Assembly: GCF_014201095.1 (NCBI RefSeq)
Contig: NZ_JACHDN010000001.1
Location: forward strand, 2,170,001-2,234,000
DNA: 64,000 bases
From: Cellulomonas hominis
Lineage (GTDB): Bacteria > Actinomycetota > Actinomycetes > Actinomycetales > Cellulomonadaceae
Direction: 5' to 3'
A model generated the notes under the pieces. The model searched no databases and was not told the origin of the DNA. It worked only from the letters and a program-made list of their open reading frames with translations. Of the stretch, positions 1-8,327 are shown piece by piece. Both the position numbers and the translations under genes were made by a program. Every line of letters starts with the position of its first letter. Positions within the stretch are counted from its first letter, which is position 1.

Positions 1-1
1 G

Positions 2-3000
2 TTCGACCACTGGGACACCCGCGAGGGCGACCCGCACCTGCACTCGCACGTCGTGGTCGCCAACCGGGTGCAGCGCGCCGCGGACGGCAAGTGGATGACC
101 GTCGACGGCGCGAGCCTGTACCGGTCGGCGGTGGCCGCGTCCGAGCTGCACGAGAACGTGCTGCTCGACGTGCTGCACGAGCGCCTTGGCCTGACGTTCA
201 CCGAACGGGCGCGGACCACCTCCCGGGCCACGAAGTCCGTGGTGCTGGACGTCGACGGGGTCCCGGCCGAGGTCGTCGAGAAGTTCTCCGCCCGGGCCGC
301 GCAGATCCAGCAGGTGGAGCGCGACCTGGTCGCGGCGTGGTCCGCCGAGCACGACGGGCGTGCCCCCGGGCGACGGGACATGGACCGCATCCACCAGAAG
401 GCGTGGGCGGCCACCCGGCGGCCGAAGGACAAGACCCCGCGCCCGCTCGGTGAGCTGGTCGCCGCCTGGCGCGAGCAGCTGCGCACGCTCGGGCACGACC
501 CGGCCGCGATCGTGGCCGGCGCGACCGGCCACGACCGGCAGGTCGTGGCCGCCGATCGCGTCCGCGCCGACGCCCCGGCCGTCGAGACGTTCGCCCGGCG
601 CCTGCTCGAGCAGGCGCGCCGCACCAGCCCGGGCGCCGCCCGCGCGCCCCGGGCCGGCGACCTCGAGGACGACCCGGAGTCGACCGTGCTGCGCGAGCGC
701 GCGGTCGCCCAGGTCGTCGACGGGGCCTTGTCGTCGCGGGCGACGTGGTCGCGGGCGAACCTGCGCGCCGAGGCCGAGCGGCTGACCAGGATGGTGCGCT
801 GCGCCCGGGGTGAGCGAGCGGCGCTCATCGACGCGATCACCGACCTGGCCGTGGCCGAGTGCGTTCCCCTCACCCCGCAGCGGTACGCCCTGCCCGAGGC
901 CGGGCGCGACGACCCGCGCGTGGCCCGCACCACCGCCGCGGCGGGCATGGACGACCCGCTCGCGCGCCGGTTCACCCACCGCCGCGTGCTGGACGCCGAG
1001 GCCTGCCTGCGCCACCTGGCCACCGCCCCGGGGCAGAGCGCCCCCCACGTGCCGGAGGCGACCGCCCGCGCGGTGCTCGACCAGGTGCGCACCCCGCACC
1101 CGCTCGCCGAGGACCAGGCCGCCGCCCTGGCAGCGACCACCGACCCGGCCACGATCACCGCGGTGGTCGGCCCGGCCGGCACCGGCAAGACCACCACGAT
1201 GGCAGCCGTGCGCTCCTGCTGGGAGGCCGAGCACGGCCCCGGCACCGTCGTCGGCCTGGCGACCTCCGCCCGCGCCGCGGCCGAGCTGTCCGCGGCGCTC
1301 GGGGTCCAGGTGCACACCGTGGCCAAGATGCTCTGGGAGACCAGCCCGGGCGGCCTGGCCGCCCGGGCCGAACGCCGCGAGAACGCCGCTCGGATGGCCG
1401 CGCGGCGCTCCCCCAGGGCGCAGGCCGCCGGCGCGCGCCTGCTCACCCAGGTCGACGCGGACGCCGCGACCTACCAGGTCCGGCCCGGGCAGCTGGTGAT
1501 CATCGACGAGGCCTCCATGACCGGCACCTTCGACCTGGCCCAGCTCGCCCGCCAGGTCGAGGCCGCCGGCGCCAAGATGCTGCTGGTCGGCGACCCCGCC
1601 CAGCTCGACGCGCCCGCCGCCGGCGGCATGCTCGGCTGGCTGGACCGCACCGGGCACGCCACCGGCCTGACCTCCGTGTGGCGGTTCCACGAGAAGTGGG
1701 AGGCCGAGGCGTCCCTCGCGCTGCGCACCGGTGACGTCCAGGGGCTCGTCGAGTACGAGGAAGCCGGCCGGCTGCGCGGCGGCAGCACCGAGGACATGCT
1801 CGAGTCCGCCTACAGTGCCGTCCTGACCGCCAGGGCCGAGGGTCGCTCCGCGATCTTGATCGCCGCGACCAACGACCAGGTCGACGAGCTCAACACCCGC
1901 TTCACCCTCGACCGGCGCGCCGCCGGCGACGTCGACACCACTGTCCTGGTCCCGCTGCGCGGATCCGCGGACGCCGGCGTCGGAGAGGTCATCCTGGCCC
2001 GCAAGGTCGACCGCACCCTGCGCGACGAGGCCGGCGTCCCGATCCGCAACGGCGACCTGCTCACCGTCATGGCGATCGGCCCGGACGGGTCCGTGCTGGC
2101 CGAACGTGGCGACGAGAGCCGTGCCCGCATCACCCTGCCGGCCACGTACCTGACCGAGTCCGTCGAGCTCGGGTACGCCACCACCGCACACCGCGCCCAA
2201 GGCGTCACCGTCGACGAGGGACACCTGGCGATCGCCTACGGCGAGCGGATGACCCGCGAGCTGACCTACGTCGCGATGACCCGCGGCCGCTCCCTCAACG
2301 TCGCCTGGGTCGGACTGCCCAGCGATGAGGAGCTACGCGCCGAGCACCAGGTCGTCACCGACCGCCCCACACCGTTCACGGTCCTGGCCCGCGCGCTGGC
2401 CGCCGAGACCGCCGAGCGCACCGCCCACGAGACGGCCGTGCGCGAGCACGACCAGGCGCACAACCTCGGGCGCCTGGTCGCCGAGTACGAGTACCTCTCG
2501 CGCTGGCACCACGGCCCGACCCTGCACGCCCACCTGGTCGCGGTGCGCGGCCAGAACGAGGCCGACGCGATCGCCGCCAGCACCGCCTGGGACGCGCTGG
2601 TGGCCACCGCCGCCCGCGCCCGGGCGGTCGACCCCGCCCGCACCGCGCGGCTGCTCGCCCTGCCGATCACCCGCCCCGAACCCGACCAGGCCGGCCAGGG
2701 CGTGCTGTTCGGCGCCCAGAACGCGACCGACACCGTCCTCGACCCGGCCGCGATCCTGCAGCACCGCCTGCACGCCGGCATCGTGCAGAACGCCGACATC
2801 GGCCCGAACACCCCCGGGTGGGTCGCCGGCGTCGTGCCAGAGCTCACCGGCGCCGACCCGGTCCTGAGCGACCTCGCCTCGCAGTGCGCGGCCCTCATCA
2901 CCGACCGCATCACCCAGCAGACCGCAGCCCTCGACCAGCAGGGGGCGTCCTGGCTGGACCGCCTGTCGCCCAGGCCCACCGACCCCGCGCGTGCCGAGGC

Positions 3001-4396
3001 GTGGCAGCGGATGGTGACCGCGGTCGCCGTCTACCGGGACACCTACCAGGTCGAGGGACCCGACCCGCTCGGCCCACGCCCGCGCGGCGCCGACCGGCGC
3101 CGAGACCGCGACTGGCAGCGGGTCACCGGCGTCGTCGAGACCTGGGACCACGACACGGTCGACCAGCCGCTGCCCGACCCCTGGCCGGACACCGACCCGT
3201 GGGCCGACGTCGACTGGCCGGCCGAGGTCCTGGACATCGAACCGTGGACCGAGGACCTCGCCGCGACCATCGACGACCTGCCGCCCGAACCACCCGAGGA
3301 CCCGTTCCCCGAACCCGACCCGGAGCCCGTCACCGACGAGCGGACCGTCGAGCGCATCGCCGCGGTGAACGCGGCCGCCTGGGAGCTGTGGCAGTCCCGC
3401 GCCGCGGACTCCTGGGTGACCGGCCACCTCGCCGAGCGCGGCCTGCACCCCGAAGCCGGGCACGCACCTGCCGGCTGGACCACCACCCTGGACGCGCTGC
3501 GCGCCCGCGGCATCAGCGACGACGCCCTGCTCGAGGCCGGCCTGGCCACCCGGGCATCGACCGGCCGGCTCATCGACCGGTTCCGCGACCGGCTCGCCCT
3601 GCCCATCCGCGACGGCCAGGACCGCATCATCGCGTTCACCGCCAGAGCCAACCCCGCCACCACCGACCCGGCCGTCCCGAAGTACCTGAACACCTCCGCC
3701 ACCGAGGCCTACGACAAGTCCGCGGTCCTCTACGGCCTGGACGCCGGCGCCCGCCGGCGCCTGGCAGCCGGTGCCACCCCAGTGCTGCTCGAGGGAGCGA
3801 TGGACGTCGCCGCCGTGCGCGAGCTCGCCACCGACGACCTCGTGCCCGTCGCCTCGTGCGGCACCTCGGTCACCGCCGGCCAGCTCGACGAGCTCCGCCG
3901 CGCCGCCGGCGGACTCGGGAACCTGATCGTCGCCACCGACCCCGACACCGCCGGCGCCAAGGCGGCCGAGCACGTGTGGCAGCTGCTCAGCCCGAACGAG
4001 GCGGCGACCGCCGGCATCGCCACCATGCCCGACGGCCAGGACCCCGCCGACCTCGTCAAGGCCGGCGCGCTCGACACCCTGCGCACCACGCTCACCCGCC
4101 CGTCAGCACTGACCCACGCGGTGATCGACGCGCACGCCGACGCCGCGGCGCTCGAAACAGTCGAAGGGCGCATCGCGTTCGTCCGCCAGATGGCCACCAG
4201 GCTGCGCAGGCTCCCACCCGAAGCCGTCATCGCCGCCACCGACCACCTGCAGGCCGTCGTCGGCGACGGCCTCATGCCCTCGACGATCCTCGCCGAGGTC
4301 GTCGACGCCTACACCCCGGTCCACGCCGAGCACATCGACTACGACCTGCCCGAAGTAGAGCCCTATGAGCGCGACACCCCGGGGGTGGATCTGTAG
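2..4396 (+). CDS. MobF relaxase-helicase-TOPRIM primase fusion (5' truncated)
   Basis: This protein would nick and unwind plasmid or ICE DNA for conjugation. The frame is open from base 2 (1,464 codons visible), so the true start lies upstream and only the end of the TrwC/TraI relaxase domain is present. The metal-binding histidine triad is seen as DPHLHSHVVVAN at 29-64. A superfamily-1 helicase follows: Walker A GPAGTGKTTT at 1169-1198, Walker B VIIDEAS near 1497, and late motifs AHRAQGVTVDEG and YVAMTRGR at about 2188-2292. After an acidic, proline-rich linker (about 3160-3340) comes a DnaG-like core (GWTTTLDALRARG, LALPIRDGQDRIIAF, PKYLN) with TOPRIM motifs LLEGAMDVAAV near 3785 and VATDPDTAGAKAA near 3930, then DGQDPADLV. 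Relaxase-helicase fusions are standard. The added primase suggests lagging or complementary strand priming in the recipient. The catalytic tyrosines lie outside the window. Confidence 0.93.
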   Translation, partial: FDHWDTREGDPHLHSHVVVANRVQRAADGKWMTVDGASLYRSAVAASELHENVLLDVLHERLGLTFTERARTTSRATKSVVLDVDGVPAEVVEKFSARAAQIQQVERDLVAAWSAEHDGRAPGRRDMDRIHQKAWAATRRPKDKTPRPLGELVAAWREQLRTLGHDPAAIVAGATGHDRQVVAADRVRADAPAVETFARRLLEQARRTSPGAARAPRAGDLEDDPESTVLRERAVAQVVDGALSSRATWSRANLRAEAERLTRMVRCARGERAALIDAITDLAVAECVPLTPQRYALPEAGRDDPRVARTTAAAGMDDPLARRFTHRRVLDAEACLRHLATAPGQSAPHVPEATARAVLDQVRTPHPLAEDQAAALAATTDPATITAVVGPAGTGKTTTMAAVRSCWEAEHGPGTVVGLATSARAAAELSAALGVQVHTVAKMLWETSPGGLAARAERRENAARMAARRSPRAQAAGARLLTQVDADAATYQVRPGQLVIIDEASMTGTFDLAQLARQVEAAGAKMLLVGDPAQLDAPAAGGMLGWLDRTGHATGLTSVWRFHEKWEAEASLALRTGDVQGLVEYEEAGRLRGGSTEDMLESAYSAVLTARAEGRSAILIAATNDQVDELNTRFTLDRRAAGDVDTTVLVPLRGSADAGVGEVILARKVDRTLRDEAGVPIRNGDLLTVMAIGPDGSVLAERGDESRARITLPATYLTESVELGYATTAHRAQGVTVDEGHLAIAYGERMTRELTYVAMTRGRSLNVAWVGLPSDEELRAEHQVVTDRPTPFTVLARALAAETAERTAHETAVREHDQAHNLGRLVAEYEYLSRWHHGPTLHAHLVAVRGQNEADAIAASTAWDALVATAARARAVDPARTARLLALPITRPEPDQAGQGVLFGAQNATDTVLDPAAILQHRLHAGIVQNADIGPNTPGWVAGVVPELTGADPVLSDLASQCAALITDRITQQTAALDQQGASWLDRLSPRPTDPARAEAWQRMVTAVAVYRDTYQVEGPDPLGPRPRGADRRRDRDWQRVTGVVETWDHDTVDQPLPDPWPDTDPWADVDWPAEVLDIEPWTEDLAATIDDLPPEPPEDPFPEPDPEPVTDERTVERIAAVNAAAWELWQSRAADSWVTGHLAERGLHPEAGHAPAGWTTTLDALRARGISDDALLEAGLATRASTGRLIDRFRDRLALPIRDGQDRIIAFTARANPATTDPAVPKYLNTSATEAYDKSAVLYGLDAGARRRLAAGATPVLLEGAMDVAAVRELATDDLVPVASCGTSVTAGQLDELRRAAGGLGNLIVATDPDTAGAKAAEHVWQLLSPNEAATAGIATMPDGQDPADLVKAGALDTLRTTLTRPSALTHAVIDAHADAAALETVEGRIAFVRQMATRLRRLPPEAVIAATDHLQAVVGDGLMPSTILAEVVDAYTPVHAEHIDYDLPEVEPYERDTPGVDL

Positions 4397-4432
4397 CGGT
4401 CCCGACCCCACCCGGTCCGCCGGTCCGCTGCC

Positions 4433-4438
4433 TAGGAT
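4433..4438 (+). promoter_or_regulatory. -10 box of a leaderless promoter
   Basis: TAGGAT lies six bases upstream of the GTG at 4445. That is the usual spacing of a leaderless actinobacterial transcript. No convincing -35 hexamer is visible. It suggests the DUF2971 gene is transcribed independently of the relaxase gene. Confidence 0.45.
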
Positions 4439-4444
4439 CGGCCC

Positions 4445-5383
4445 GTGAGCCAACCCGGCGTTCCCCAGACCGTCTACGCCTACCTGCACCCCGAGGACGA
4501 GGACCCGCTCCCCCCGGTGCACTCGGGCGACGTGTACCACTACACCGACATCCACGGGCTGCACGGCATGATCCGTGACAAGGCGCTGTGGGCCTCACAC
4601 GTCCAGGACCTCAACGACCCGACCGAGCGGCTGTACGGCTGGGGCGTCATCGCCGAGCGCTTCCGGGCGTACCCCACCACCGGAGACGCGCCCGTCGTAC
4701 GCCTCATGCAAGATGCGATCGAGGCCGCGCGCACACCCGCCGACTGGTTCCCGGACGCGTTCGTGCTGTCGGCCTCGACGGAACCCGACAGCCTCACCCA
4801 GTACCGCCTATATGGGCAGCACGCCGCCACCCTTGCGGGGGGCACGTGGACGGCAGCTCCGGGGCGAACGACTGGAGCGTCCTACGATCTCGGGACCGCC
4901 TGGCGGCCGGTCCTTTACGGCCCCGACGAGGCGCGCCCGTATGTCGACCGGATGGTCCGTGCCGCGGTGAGGATCATCAGGGCAACACCGCCGGACGAGG
5001 AGCCAACGCAGCATGCACCGACGGTGATGCAAATGCTGGAGACGCTCGCGCTTCACATCAAGGATGAGAGCTTCCAGGATGAGCGCGAGGTGCGGCTGGT
5101 GTTCAGCGTGCCTAGCCGGTACCCCGGCATCACGAACGTGCGGGTCACCTCCGATGGGCGCCTGGTCACTTTCGTCGCAGCGCGACCGACTGACACCCTC
5201 GCTGGCTTCCCGCGGTACGCGGTCAGGGCCGTGCGGCTGGGCCCTCTCGCGGGCTCGGGCCGCATCGCCGAAGCGATCCAGCTCCACCACTTCAATCACT
5301 CCGGACTCAACTCGGCATGGCAGCCGTTCCACGAGGCACACAAGTTGCCGGTCGAGCGGACCCAGACCCGGCTCGTGCGGTAG
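4445..5383 (+). CDS. DUF2971 domain protein
   Basis: 312 aa protein of unknown biochemical role. The N-terminal part reads YHYTDIHGLHGMIRDKALWA followed by LNDPTERLYG, the conserved opening of the DUF2971 family. Later pieces (FVLSASTEPDSLTQYRLYG; DEREVRLVF) also match the usual layout of that family. There is no signal peptide or membrane segment. The start is GTG, chosen because a -10 box lies six bases before it. DUF2971 genes are often found on plasmids, islands and near defence genes, which fits this location beside a relaxase and an AbiEii-like gene. I can name the family but not a reaction. Confidence 0.75.
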   Translation: MSQPGVPQTVYAYLHPEDEDPLPPVHSGDVYHYTDIHGLHGMIRDKALWASHVQDLNDPTERLYGWGVIAERFRAYPTTGDAPVVRLMQDAIEAARTPADWFPDAFVLSASTEPDSLTQYRLYGQHAATLAGGTWTAAPGRTTGASYDLGTAWRPVLYGPDEARPYVDRMVRAAVRIIRATPPDEEPTQHAPTVMQMLETLALHIKDESFQDEREVRLVFSVPSRYPGITNVRVTSDGRLVTFVAARPTDTLAGFPRYAVRAVRLGPLAGSGRIAEAIQLHHFNHSGLNSAWQPFHEAHKLPVERTQTRLVR

Positions 5384-5415
5384 CTGGTGCTGGCCCCCAG
5401 CTACGTCCTGGCGGA

Positions 5416-6162
5416 CTAGAGCACCGGGCCCAGGTCGTTGGGGTTGTGCTGCGGGGCGATCGGGGGGCGGGTCGGGTCGGCGCCCCAAGCGGGAGCGATG
5501 CGCGCGGGTCCAGCGGCACGATCGCCTAGGTAGCCGGCCCAAACGGTGAACCAGGCGCGTAGCTCGGCGGCGTCGGCGGGCGTCAGGTATGGGGCGAGGT
5601 CCTTCTCCTGTAGGCGTGCCGCCTGGCGGAAGCGCTCGGCCAGGAGGCTGCGGTCGAGAGGGTGGACCTCGCGCTGGTCGGCGAGGTCGAGGACCTGCTC
5701 GCGGGTGTACCGGCCGGACACGACCGTCTCCCGGACGTCGACGTAGTCGCGGGCCTCCCCGCGCGCGTAGAGGGCGGTCATCTTGGAACCGACAGCGTCG
5801 GCGACGTCGAGGACCGGGCCGATGTCGGCGACGGCCACGGGCGGGTGGGTGCGGTAGTCCACGGCCAGGTCCAGCTCGTAGTGCTGGCCGGGCGTGAGCT
5901 CGACGACGAGGCGGGCGTACTGGGGACCGCGGCGGTGTTGCTCGGTGGGCCAGCCGTTGCTCTGCAGCGCGTGATGAACAGCGTCAACGGCGGTGGCGAA
6001 CGCCTCGGGGTCAGCATTCGAGGTGAACAGGTCGATGTCGTCCGAGGGGCGCGCACCCACGCCGTGCGCGGCGAGCGCGAGCCCGCCGGCAAGGGCGAAC
6101 CCGTGCTCGCCGGCAACGGCCAGTGCGGCGGCCGCGAGCCGGCGCTGCTGGGGATCGATCAC
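5416..6162 (-). CDS. AbiEii/AbiGii-type nucleotidyltransferase, putative toxin
   Basis: 248 aa nucleotidyltransferase-fold protein. FALAGGLALAAHGVGARPSD followed by DIDLF is the MNT-type active site (glycine-glycine, then paired aspartates). A further acidic strand ELDLAVDY and the stretch SKMTALYARGEARDYVDV match AbiEii/DUF1814 proteins. Known AbiEii enzymes are toxins of AbiE systems that abort phage infection or stabilise plasmids by modifying tRNA or another target. The start is GTG at 6162, overlapping the stop of the upstream small gene (GTGA), so translation is probably coupled. An ATG-type start further up would run antisense through the partner gene and is rejected. The usual AbiEi antitoxin is absent; the 111 aa partner may replace it. 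Toxin activity is inference. Confidence 0.78.
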   Translation of the reverse strand: MIDPQQRRLAAAALAVAGEHGFALAGGLALAAHGVGARPSDDIDLFTSNADPEAFATAVDAVHHALQSNGWPTEQHRRGPQYARLVVELTPGQHYELDLAVDYRTHPPVAVADIGPVLDVADAVGSKMTALYARGEARDYVDVRETVVSGRYTREQVLDLADQREVHPLDRSLLAERFRQAARLQEKDLAPYLTPADAAELRAWFTVWAGYLGDRAAGPARIAPAWGADPTRPPIAPQHNPNDLGPVL

Positions 6163-6494
6163 GGCGCGGGTCGAAGCTGCGGGAACGCGGCTTGCCAGGC
6201 GGTCACGTGTGCGGCTGGCAGTCGCAGCTGCGGCCATAGCCGCACGAGGGTCGCCCCGTCGAGGACGGCGTGCAGGTCGGCCAAGCTGGACGCCTCTCGG
6301 ATGGTCCGGCTGTACAGCCAGATCACGTCCTGGTCGTCGGTGAGGTCGTAGTCGCGGTGGCCGGACCACTGGATGTGCATCGGGAGGGTCACGCGACCGG
6401 CCGTCGGGCCACGCAGCTCGGACAGCGATTCCGGGACGACGGGGGCGGGTTGGTGGCGCGCCCAGGCGCCGCGTGTCGCCGGTGCGAACGCCAT
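6159..6494 (-). CDS. Small conserved-looking protein, candidate partner/antitoxin of the AbiEii-like gene
   Basis: 111 aa protein I do not recognise as a named family. It has a strong ribosome binding site (GGGGAGG) a few bases before the ATG at 6494. It ends at 6159 inside the start of the nucleotidyltransferase gene, a GTGA overlap that indicates a two-gene transcript. The middle (YDLTDDQDVIWLYSRTIREA then LADLHAVLDGATLVRLWPQL) reads as a compact alpha-helical protein, without signal peptide or HTH signature that I can see. Its position, immediately upstream of and coupled to a putative toxin, is the basis for calling it a candidate antitoxin or accessory factor. Confidence 0.65.
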   Translation of the reverse strand: MAFAPATRGAWARHQPAPVVPESLSELRGPTAGRVTLPMHIQWSGHRDYDLTDDQDVIWLYSRTIREASSLADLHAVLDGATLVRLWPQLRLPAAHVTAWQAAFPQLRPAP

Positions 6495-6577
6495 GGTGAC
6501 CACCTCCCCTCGGGCACCACGATAGCGACGCGCGCCAGCGCGAACCGGGGTGCTGCGTCGGTGCGCGCGAACCGTAG

Positions 6578-6679
6578 TCACCGAGGGTCCGCCTCGGCGG
6601 CGCCGTCGGCGAGGTCGCCCATGACGGCCAGGAACTGCAGCAGCCGGTCCTCGGGTGCCGGCGTGGTCGGTGTCGTCAC
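6578..6679 (-). CDS. 33-codon ORF coupled to the prim-pol gene
   Basis: A GTG at 6679 overlaps the TGA of the primase gene (GTGA). It opens a 33-codon frame containing DRLLQFLAVMGDLADGAAEA and ends at 6578. The same overlap arrangement joins the two preceding gene pairs in this module, which is the main reason to list it. The peptide would be a short amphipathic acidic helix. No family is recognised, and it could be the remnant of a longer gene. Confidence 0.4.
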   Translation of the reverse strand: MTTPTTPAPEDRLLQFLAVMGDLADGAAEADPR

Positions 6680-7536
6680 GGCCCCGCGACCTCCCCGACC
6701 GCGGCGACCGGCGCGGGCACGGGTGCCGGCGTGTGGTCGACGTCGCCCTGGAACCGGTCGGTCGCGGCGGCCACCGTCTGGTTGATCTGGCGGGAGTCGA
6801 GTCCGGCGTCGACGGCGGCCTCGATGACGGGAGCCAGGTCGGCGCCCATCTCCAGGCAGGTGCGGGTGGCCCAGGACAGCAGTGCCGCGCGCTGTCCTGG
6901 GTCGGCGTCGCGGACGCGGTGGGCAATGCCGGCGACCCGCGCCGCGAAGTGGTTGTCCGTGCTCTGGCGCGCCGGTGCGGGCAGCAGCTCGGCGATCGCT
7001 GCGGCGTCGACGTACCCCCACCCCTGCTCGCGGCGCTCGAGGACGGTGTACCCGCCCGCGGACCCGTCGTCGCGCAGCACCGCCGACGGCGGGGCGGCGA
7101 CGTAGCCGCCCTCTCCGCTGAAGTCGACGCCGACGTGCGGCCACGCGCGGTCGCGCTTGCCGTCGGGGCGGGCCGGGAAGTAGATGTGCAGCCCGTCGTT
7201 CGGGTGGCGACCTTCATCGCCCAGCCGTCCAGCAGCCCGTCGTCCTTGAGCAGGCGGTAGGCGGCGAACCCGCTGCCGCCGGGGTAGGTGTCGGTGTCCA
7301 CGACGTCGAACCCGCCCGGGCCGGTCGGCAGGCCGATGTTCGCCGCCGTTGCGCGAGTCCACCACTCGTGGCACCTGCGCCAGGTCGTGCGTGGCCTCGC
7401 GGACGCCGACCGGCTCCAGCGGCTGGGTCGAGCCGTGCGCGAGCGGGAACACCGCGACGCCGGCGAGGGCGATCGCCAGCGCTGTGCGTGCGGTCTGCCG
7501 AGCGCTGAGCGCGGGCCCGGTGGCCATGGCGATCAC
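6676..7536 (-). pseudogene. Prim-pol (bifunctional primase/polymerase N-domain) gene with two compensating frameshifts
   Basis: The reconstructed protein is about 286 aa. It starts at GTG 7536 (overlapping the glutaredoxin-like stop) as ALAIALAGVAVFPL, the prim-pol opening. The conserved continuation ANIGLPTGPGGFDVVDTDTY is in a different frame, reached near 7362-7376 where one extra base seems present. It returns to the first frame near 7200-7207 where one base seems missing, giving NDGLHIYFPARPDGKRDR and GVDFSGEGGYVAAPPSAVL. These are the substrate and metal-binding blocks of PF09250 prim-pol domains used by plasmids and phages to prime replication. As written, no single frame encodes the complete enzyme. 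Either the gene is decayed or the sequence has indel errors. Its neighbours support a replication or mobilisation module. Confidence 0.7.
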
Positions 7537-7850
7537 AGCGACGGCCCGGGCTCGGTCAGGGCGGGCATCTCGCCGATGAGCGTGGGGCGGTGCGCGGACC
7601 AGGACTCGCCCGCAGGCGGCACGACCACCGGCGCCTGCAGGTGCCCGGAGGTGACCTGCGCGTACTCCTGCGGGTCGAGCTCGGCGAGGTTGACCTTGAC
7701 GTGAGGCGCACCGACCTTGTTCAGCTCCCGCTCGGTGGCGGTGCACGTCGGGCAGTGGTCCTTGCCGTAGACCACGGCCGACTGATTCGACCCGTCGACC
7801 TGCTGCCACGGGGTGCTCGACCCGAACACCATGCCGGGCGGGGCGGTCAT
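7533..7850 (-). CDS. Glutaredoxin-like (NrdH-type) thiol protein
   Basis: 105 aa protein with a thioredoxin-fold opening, VVYGKDHCPTCTATERELNK, that carries a CPTC redox motif. VKVNLAELDPQEYAQVTSGH and LQAPVVV then match the cis-proline region of glutaredoxins and NrdH redoxins. The predicted role is thiol-disulfide exchange, for example feeding electrons to a reductase; the partner is unknown. The start is ATG at 7850, overlapping the stop of the upstream gene (ATGA). The C-terminus overlaps the primase start (GTGA), so this is the middle of a coupled operon. Small CxxC redoxins are common cargo of actinobacterial mobile elements. Confidence 0.78.
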   Translation of the reverse strand: MTAPPGMVFGSSTPWQQVDGSNQSAVVYGKDHCPTCTATERELNKVGAPHVKVNLAELDPQEYAQVTSGHLQAPVVVPPAGESWSAHRPTLIGEMPALTEPGPSL

Positions 7851-8264
7851 CGTCCCCCCGGCGGCTCCGGTTGCCTGGGAGGACAAGTCGCTAGGAGCTC
7901 ATCGGCGGCCACCAGTCGCCGGCCCTCATGGGCGGTCAGGGTGAAGCCGACTGGGCCGTGCTCGGCCGGGCAGGCGATGCAGGTGCCGTCGGTGGCCGGC
8001 GAGGCGACCCACATCGTCCCCTGCGGTGCCCAGACCGCCCGGTCGGCCGCGGTGTCGACGTTGCGATTGATGGTCGCGCACGAACCGACCGCGACGCAGT
8101 CCACCCTCGCCGTCGCACGCGCAGACCTGGTCGCCGGCGAACACCAAGGCGTCGCGGCCGAGCACCGCGTCACCTGCGTTCGCCTCGACGCTGACGTGCC
8201 GGCCCGCCGCTTCCAGGCGGCTGTTGCCGATCACCCGGACCTGCACGGGCCGGGTTGAAGCCAT
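7847..8264 (-). pseudogene. Small cysteine-containing protein gene with one frameshift
   Basis: First gene of the minus-strand accessory operon, with GGAGG before the ATG at 8264. The opening (MASTRPVQVRVIGNSRLEAA, then VLGRDALVFAGDQVCACDGE) is in one frame. The continuation (VGSCATINRNVDTAADRAVW, MWVASPATDGTCIACPAEHG) is in another, joined near 8100-8107 where one base appears to be missing. Both halves have ordinary coding composition, and the second half ends in an ATGA overlap with the glutaredoxin-like gene. The reconstructed product would be about 138 aa with several cysteines. I do not recognise the family. It could be a sequencing error rather than a true lesion. Confidence 0.5.
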
Positions 8265-8283
8265 GCACCTCCGGCTCGCACGC

Positions 8284-8321
8284 CCCGCCTGACGGCTCCC
8301 CCGTCCGAGCCGTCAGGCGGG
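8284..8321 (-). terminator. Strong hairpin terminator downstream of the MHS transporter
   Basis: A perfect 14-bp stem (CCCGCCTGACGGCT / AGCCGTCAGGCGGG) with a 10-base loop lies just after the stop of the minus-strand transporter gene. It also lies upstream of the accessory operon on the same strand. It marks the boundary between the catabolic region and the accessory module. There is no clear U-tract, as is common in actinobacteria. Confidence 0.75.
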
Positions 8322-8327
8322 CGCGCC

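Noticed and set aside
5416..6369. Longer 317-codon version of the AbiEii-like gene
   Set aside because: The extra 69 codons run through the coding part of the 111 aa gene in another frame and are Arg/Pro-rich. The GTG at 6162 has a coupled overlap and starts at the domain boundary.
7150..7400. Programmed frameshifting in the prim-pol gene
   Set aside because: The two shift points lack a slippery heptamer with a following stem, and shifts in opposite directions about 160 bases apart are more simply explained by indels or base-calling errors.
1..8270. A complete integrative element with attachment sites
   Set aside because: No integrase, no direct repeats resembling attachment sites and no tRNA target were found in the window, and the left end is cut off, so boundaries cannot be claimed.
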